Part shown: piece after piece, positions 11,971 to 15,276 of the stretch
How positions within the stretch are numbered: position 1 is the stretch's first letter
Layout: each line of letters starts with the position of its first letter
Translations under genes and position numbers: made by a program
DNA from: JBFMHD01 sp040752395 [NCBI: Candidatus Hydrogenedentota bacterium]
GTDB taxonomy: Bacteria; JBFMHD01
Reading direction: 5' to 3'
Assembly (NCBI GenBank): GCA_040752395.1
Contig: JBFMHD010000055.1
Span: forward strand, 1 to 15,276
Length of the DNA: 15,276 nt
The notes under the pieces: model-generated
What the model was told of the DNA's origin: nothing
The model's database searches: none
The model's input: only the letters and a program-made list of their open reading frames with translations

Positions 11971-13440
11971 TCAGAGACTTCGATTTTTATCAAAAGCTGG
12001 ACCTATGATATAACTTAATAAAAAAGTGATGGCTGTGCCTATAACAATAAGCCAGCTCCAGCCAAGCGGGATTATCTTTTTATCGATCCATACAAGTAAA
12101 ATTATCATAATAACTGAGTTGATAACCATAGCTAAAATATTTCCTCTGTTAATTTTTCGTTTACTCAAAAGTCCAAGCAGAAATACGCCAAGCAAACTGC
12201 TGCCAGTTATAGCGATAATTTTAAAACCAAACCATAGTATCCGGTCAAAACTTTTACAGCTAAAAGCAAGCACAGCTAATAATAGACCGAATACAATCAC
12301 ACCAACACGAGAGACCCAGAGATAATGTCTCTCACTCGCATTTTTATTGATTAATGGTCGATAAATATCAGTAACAAAAGACGAGGTCAGTGAGCTTAAT
12401 GGCGAATCAATACTTGCCATAATAATCGCAACTAAAACCATTCCTTTTAATCCTACCGGTAAAACATTGATAGTAAAAAAAGATAAAATCTCATCTGTTT
12501 TACTTGGTAAAACAAACTGTGGGTTCTGTGTAAAGTATACAAATAATAGCGTACCAACGAGTATATACATTAAAGTAACTGGAAAACTTGCAATAATTGT
12601 ATATAATAACGCCTTCTGACTTGAACCTCGGGTCTTAACAGTAAGCAATCTCTGCATCAGTTCCTGGTCTGTTCCAAAAGCAGCTAACCCTGTAAAAAAA
12701 GCATTCAGTATTGCGGCAATCAATGTATTTGGGTCAGCAAGATTAAATTTTAGATTCCATAAATCTAATCTGCCGCACTCACCCGCGATACGCCATGCCT
12801 CAGTAATGCCACCATCTATATTGAAAATCAAATAACCTATTAATATTATGCCTGCAACATAAAAAATAATAGCCTGATAAGCACCATTCCATACAACAGC
12901 TTTAATCCCGCCAAACGCTATAAAGATTATGCTGACAAGCGTGAAGAGTAGTAGCGTCTGCATCAATGACCAGCCAAGAATAATTGATACGCCAAGGCAG
13001 GCAACATATAGCCGAACACCAGATGCAAGTAATCGCATAATAAAAAAGTAGATTGAACCTGTATATTGTGTTTCAATACCAAATCTGTGTTTAAGAAATT
13101 CATATATTGTTGTGCAATTAAACTTGTAAAAAAACGGGATAAACAAAAATGCAACTACAACCTTTGAAAGCGCTGAACCTATATAGAATTGTAGATACTG
13201 CAAATTTTCTCTATAGCCTGTTGCGGGGACTCCTACAATAGTCATTGCGCTGATCTCAGTAGCTACGAATGAGAGACACGCTATCCATTGCGGAACCTGT
13301 CTGGCACCAAGAAAATAGTCCTCTGTATCTTTTTCTTCTTTACCTGTGAAATAGGCGATAAGTAACAAAATAATAAATGATAATGCAACTAAACAATAAT
13401 CTAAGAAACTAAGTCCTATAAATCTGTCTAAAGATCCCAT
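11971..13440 (-). CDS. Sodium:solute symporter (SSS/SLC5 family)
   Basis: A 489-residue inner-membrane protein with about 13 hydrophobic helices, a member of the SSS family that couples solute uptake to Na+ entry. Family features include EDYFLGARQVPQW after the first helix, FVATEISAMTIVGVPA in the next, GGIKAVVWNGAYQAIIF in the middle and GTDQELMQRLLTVK. ASIDSPLSSLTSSFVTDIYRP matches the helix that carries the Na+-binding serine/threonine residues in vSGLT. The ATG is preceded on the minus strand by TAGGA nine bases away and by a stronger AAAGGAG further off. The substrate cannot be read from the sequence. Its divergent neighbour, a NamZ-like muramidase family protein, suggests amino-sugar or cell-wall-derived sugars, which is inference. 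Confidence 0.9.
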   Translation of the reverse strand: MGSLDRFIGLSFLDYCLVALSFIILLLIAYFTGKEEKDTEDYFLGARQVPQWIACLSFVATEISAMTIVGVPATGYRENLQYLQFYIGSALSKVVVAFLFIPFFYKFNCTTIYEFLKHRFGIETQYTGSIYFFIMRLLASGVRLYVACLGVSIILGWSLMQTLLLFTLVSIIFIAFGGIKAVVWNGAYQAIIFYVAGIILIGYLIFNIDGGITEAWRIAGECGRLDLWNLKFNLADPNTLIAAILNAFFTGLAAFGTDQELMQRLLTVKTRGSSQKALLYTIIASFPVTLMYILVGTLLFVYFTQNPQFVLPSKTDEILSFFTINVLPVGLKGMVLVAIIMASIDSPLSSLTSSFVTDIYRPLINKNASERHYLWVSRVGVIVFGLLLAVLAFSCKSFDRILWFGFKIIAITGSSLLGVFLLGLLSKRKINRGNILAMVINSVIMIILLVWIDKKIIPLGWSWLIVIGTAITFLLSYIIGPAFDKNRSL

Positions 13441-13530
13441 ATAAAAATTCCTATTTTCTCCTTTTTTATATCTTCGGTGATAAACAAAAAATTCTTGACC
13501 AGAAATTAATAGTATGGTCTTTGTATTTTA
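13441..13530. promoter_or_regulatory. Divergent intergenic region with a possible operator
   Basis: Only 90 bases separate the two divergent start codons, so the promoters must lie close together or overlap. GACCA (13497-13501) and TGGTC (13515-13519) form an inverted repeat with a 13-base spacer, a possible shared operator, and TTGACC at 13495-13500 resembles a -35 box. No well-spaced -10 was found. No Shine-Dalgarno sequence precedes the plus-strand ATG. Confidence 0.3.
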
Positions 13531-14706
13531 ATGAAAAAGGTATTAACAGGGCTTGATCGGATCGCTAATGGTGAATATAGAAAAGAACTGAAACAATTAA
13601 AGATTGGGTTACTTGCTCACCCTGCTTCTGTTAACTCAAATCTCGTCCACTCTTTTGATATCTTCAAGAAACTTTTTGCCAGGAATATTTTTGTATTATT
13701 CGGACCTCAACACGGCTTCTTTGGTTCAACCCAGGATAATATGATAGAATGTAAGTCAAAAACCATCCAGATAAACTCGATTAGAATACCTTTATATAGT
13801 CTTTATAGTAAAGAGCGCCAACCCACCTCTTTAATGCTAAAAAATATTGATGCAGTGGTTATTGATTTGCAGGATATTGGAACCCGGGTCTATACGTTTA
13901 TTCAGACTTTATACCTTGTGATGAAAGTATGTGCTAAAGAAAAGAAAAAAGTTATTGTTCTTGATAGACCAAATCCTATCTCAGGTAAAGTTGAAGGTCC
14001 ACTGCTTGAAAGTAGTTACACCTCGTTTGTTGGTTTCACATCTATACCTCTGCGTCATGGTATGACTATCGGTGAACTCGCCCTGTTTTATAATGATATA
14101 TTCAAATGCGAGTTAATGGTTATAGAGATGGTTGGTTGGAAACGACAAATGTATTTTGAAGATACAGGTTTGCCATGGGTTATGCCGAGTCCGAACATAC
14201 CAACAATTGATACTGCGCTTGTTTATTCAGGGACAGTAATTTTCGAGGGAACAAATGTTTCTGAGGGCCGTGGGACCACAAGACCTTTTGAAATTATAGG
14301 TTCGTCAGGTATAAAAAATCCATATCAACTCGCTTACTATTTAAATAACTTACATCTTAAAGGTGTAATATTCAGACCTTTATTTTTTGAACCTACATTT
14401 AATAAATACACGGGTAAATTATGTGGCGGCGTACAAATACATATAACAGATATAAAAACTTATGAATCTGTTCTCTGTGGTATCGCACTCCTTCTTGCAT
14501 TTAAAAGATATGACAAAAATTTTTCCTGGAGAAAACCACCGTACGAATACGAATATAAAAAATTACCAATCGATATACTTTCAGGTTCTCCTAAATTACG
14601 CAAAATGGTGGATTCTTTAAAAACTCTTGACGAATTTATTGCCTGGTTTGAGAAAGATATTTCAATTTTTAAAAAGAAGTGTAAAAAATACCAAATATAT
14701 ATGTAA
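13531..14706 (+). CDS. namZ: NamZ-like DUF1343 family protein (exo-beta-N-acetylmuramidase family)
   Basis: A 391-residue member of the DUF1343/YbbC family, in which NamZ of Bacillus releases terminal N-acetylmuramic acid from peptidoglycan fragments. Conserved blocks appear in order: LDRIANGEYRKELKQLKIGLLAHPAS near the start, FGPQHGFFGSTQDNM (about 56-70), AVVIDLQDIGTRVYTFIQTL (about 108-127), VLDRPNPISG, VEGPLL, FTSIPLRHGMTIGELALFYN, DTGLPWVMPSPNIPT and FEGTNVSEGRGTTRPFE. The first block aligns with mature family members and there is no signal peptide, so the protein is probably cytoplasmic. QHG replaces the PEHG I recall for many members; whether the Glu is catalytic I cannot confirm. A stop codon six codons upstream fixes the ATG. 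The divergent SSS transporter is a plausible substrate importer. Confidence 0.85.
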   Translation: MKKVLTGLDRIANGEYRKELKQLKIGLLAHPASVNSNLVHSFDIFKKLFARNIFVLFGPQHGFFGSTQDNMIECKSKTIQINSIRIPLYSLYSKERQPTSLMLKNIDAVVIDLQDIGTRVYTFIQTLYLVMKVCAKEKKKVIVLDRPNPISGKVEGPLLESSYTSFVGFTSIPLRHGMTIGELALFYNDIFKCELMVIEMVGWKRQMYFEDTGLPWVMPSPNIPTIDTALVYSGTVIFEGTNVSEGRGTTRPFEIIGSSGIKNPYQLAYYLNNLHLKGVIFRPLFFEPTFNKYTGKLCGGVQIHITDIKTYESVLCGIALLLAFKRYDKNFSWRKPPYEYEYKKLPIDILSGSPKLRKMVDSLKTLDEFIAWFEKDISIFKKKCKKYQIYM

Positions 14707-14751
14707 CCTCTCATCTGAACAAAGGCGAATACCGGCACTTAAACCCAACTT

Positions 14752-14776
14752 CAAAATTTTAGGGGCTAAAATTTTG
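14752..14776. terminator. Perfect palindrome after namZ, possible bidirectional terminator
   Basis: CAAAATTTTAG and CTAAAATTTTG are perfect 11-base arms around GGG. It lies 46 bases after the namZ stop and 60 bases beyond the end of the minus-strand remnant, between convergent genes. No independent T-tract follows, but the AAAATTTT arms supply U-rich RNA on either strand. Confidence 0.45.
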
Positions 14777-14835
14777 GGCTCTTCTCCAATTTGATACAGT
14801 AAAATACTAACTAAAACCAGATGCTTGAAATATCT

Positions 14836-15276
14836 TTAAGATGAAGTAATGTTGATCATGGAAACCATAAGCTTTTCTTCGTAAATATTCAGTTCCACTT
14901 TAGAATCATAAATCTGTTCAATAATTCCGGCTGTATGATAATTATCAATATACGAGTTCTTTGTATTTGTGGTATAATACCATACATACTCCTTTGTAGT
15001 ATTATTAAGCACGAAATTTATCAGCTTTATAGAATTTATTTTATATCTCTCATCTTTTGTTTCTTTATAAAGTTTAGATAAAAAAGCAGAAGCCATAGAA
15101 TTGATGTTAATTACCCTTTCCTTAACTTCACCCGGTATATAACCTATACGGTCCTCTGTGACTTAAAATCTCAGACATTTTATTTAATAAATTTTTATTA
15201 TTTGTAGAGGTAAAGCCGAAGATACCACACAATTAATTTGATAATCCAACTTTATAATTTGATTTATGAAGAAAAT
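14836..15276 (-). pseudogene. Frameshifted remnant of an unrecognised helical protein, continuing past the window edge
   Basis: The longest open stretch (ATG at 15096, stop at 14836) encodes 86 residues: ASAFLSKLYKETKDERY, INFVLNNTTKEYVWYYTT, SYIDNYHTAGIIEQIYD. The IDNYHT pattern and repeated helices resemble alpha/alpha-barrel proteins near surface-polysaccharide genes, a tentative match. Sense-looking protein continues upstream of that ATG in the same frame (EDRIGYIPGEVKERVININS) to a stop at 15163-15165. It then continues in a second frame (NKNLLNKMSEILSHR, about 15160-15210) and a third (INCVVSSALPLQIIKIY, reading from the window edge). At least two frameshifts are therefore needed to restore one protein. 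Decay is the simplest reading; sequencing or assembly error is possible. Confidence 0.6.

Noticed and set aside
12026-12325. A 99-codon plus-strand frame inside the symporter gene.
   Set aside because: It is antisense to the conserved SSS membrane protein and has no independent support.

Overview
The window is about 15.3 kb of AT-rich bacterial DNA carrying the late-flagellar locus of a flagellated bacterium, followed by a small peptidoglycan-salvage-like locus. The gene order comF - (fmt-like) - flgN - flgK - flgL - fliW - csrA - flagellin resembles the comFC-flgM-flgN-flgK-flgL-fliW-csrA-hag region of Bacillus. Here no flgM is seen, a formyltransferase gene occupies its place, and the single flagellin is replaced by three. 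The intergenic spacers hold word-like dispersed repeats of a kind I associate with uncultivated candidate phyla. I cannot name the organism from the sequence.

Layout: 1-1708 holds a 5'-truncated comF and an fmt-like formyltransferase gene. 1709-2131 is a repeat-rich spacer ending in a sigma-28-type promoter and a hairpin-rich leader. 2132-7381 is a compact operon: flgN, flgK, an unusually large flgL, fliW and csrA, with fliW and csrA overlapping by one base. 7382-7802 holds a near-consensus sigma-28 promoter and a leader with mutually exclusive terminator and antiterminator folds. 7803-11572 holds three flagellin genes, each with its own 400-540 nt leader and its own terminator(s). 11971-14706 holds a divergent pair: an SSS-family sodium:solute symporter (minus strand) and a NamZ/DUF1343 family protein (plus strand). 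14836 to the window end holds a frameshifted remnant of an unrecognised, probably all-helical protein on the minus strand.

How the genes work together: FlgN is the export chaperone for the hook-filament junction proteins FlgK and FlgL, and the flagellins polymerise onto that junction. FliW and CsrA are the known post-transcriptional homeostasis pair: CsrA blocks flagellin translation, and FliW, when not held by unexported flagellin, inactivates CsrA. The DNA fits this directly. All three flagellin leaders carry a hairpin with GGA in its loop built on a shared motif (CCA-s-GGAT..GGTTYT), all three have the same ATCAAGGAGG ribosome-binding site, and flagellin 1 has an additional textbook CsrA hairpin (TGACA-AGGA-TGTCA) just upstream of its ribosome-binding site. 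In flagellin 1 one CsrA-like site lies in the 5' arm of a potential antiterminator. This suggests that CsrA might also control transcription termination, which is the most interesting hypothesis in the window.
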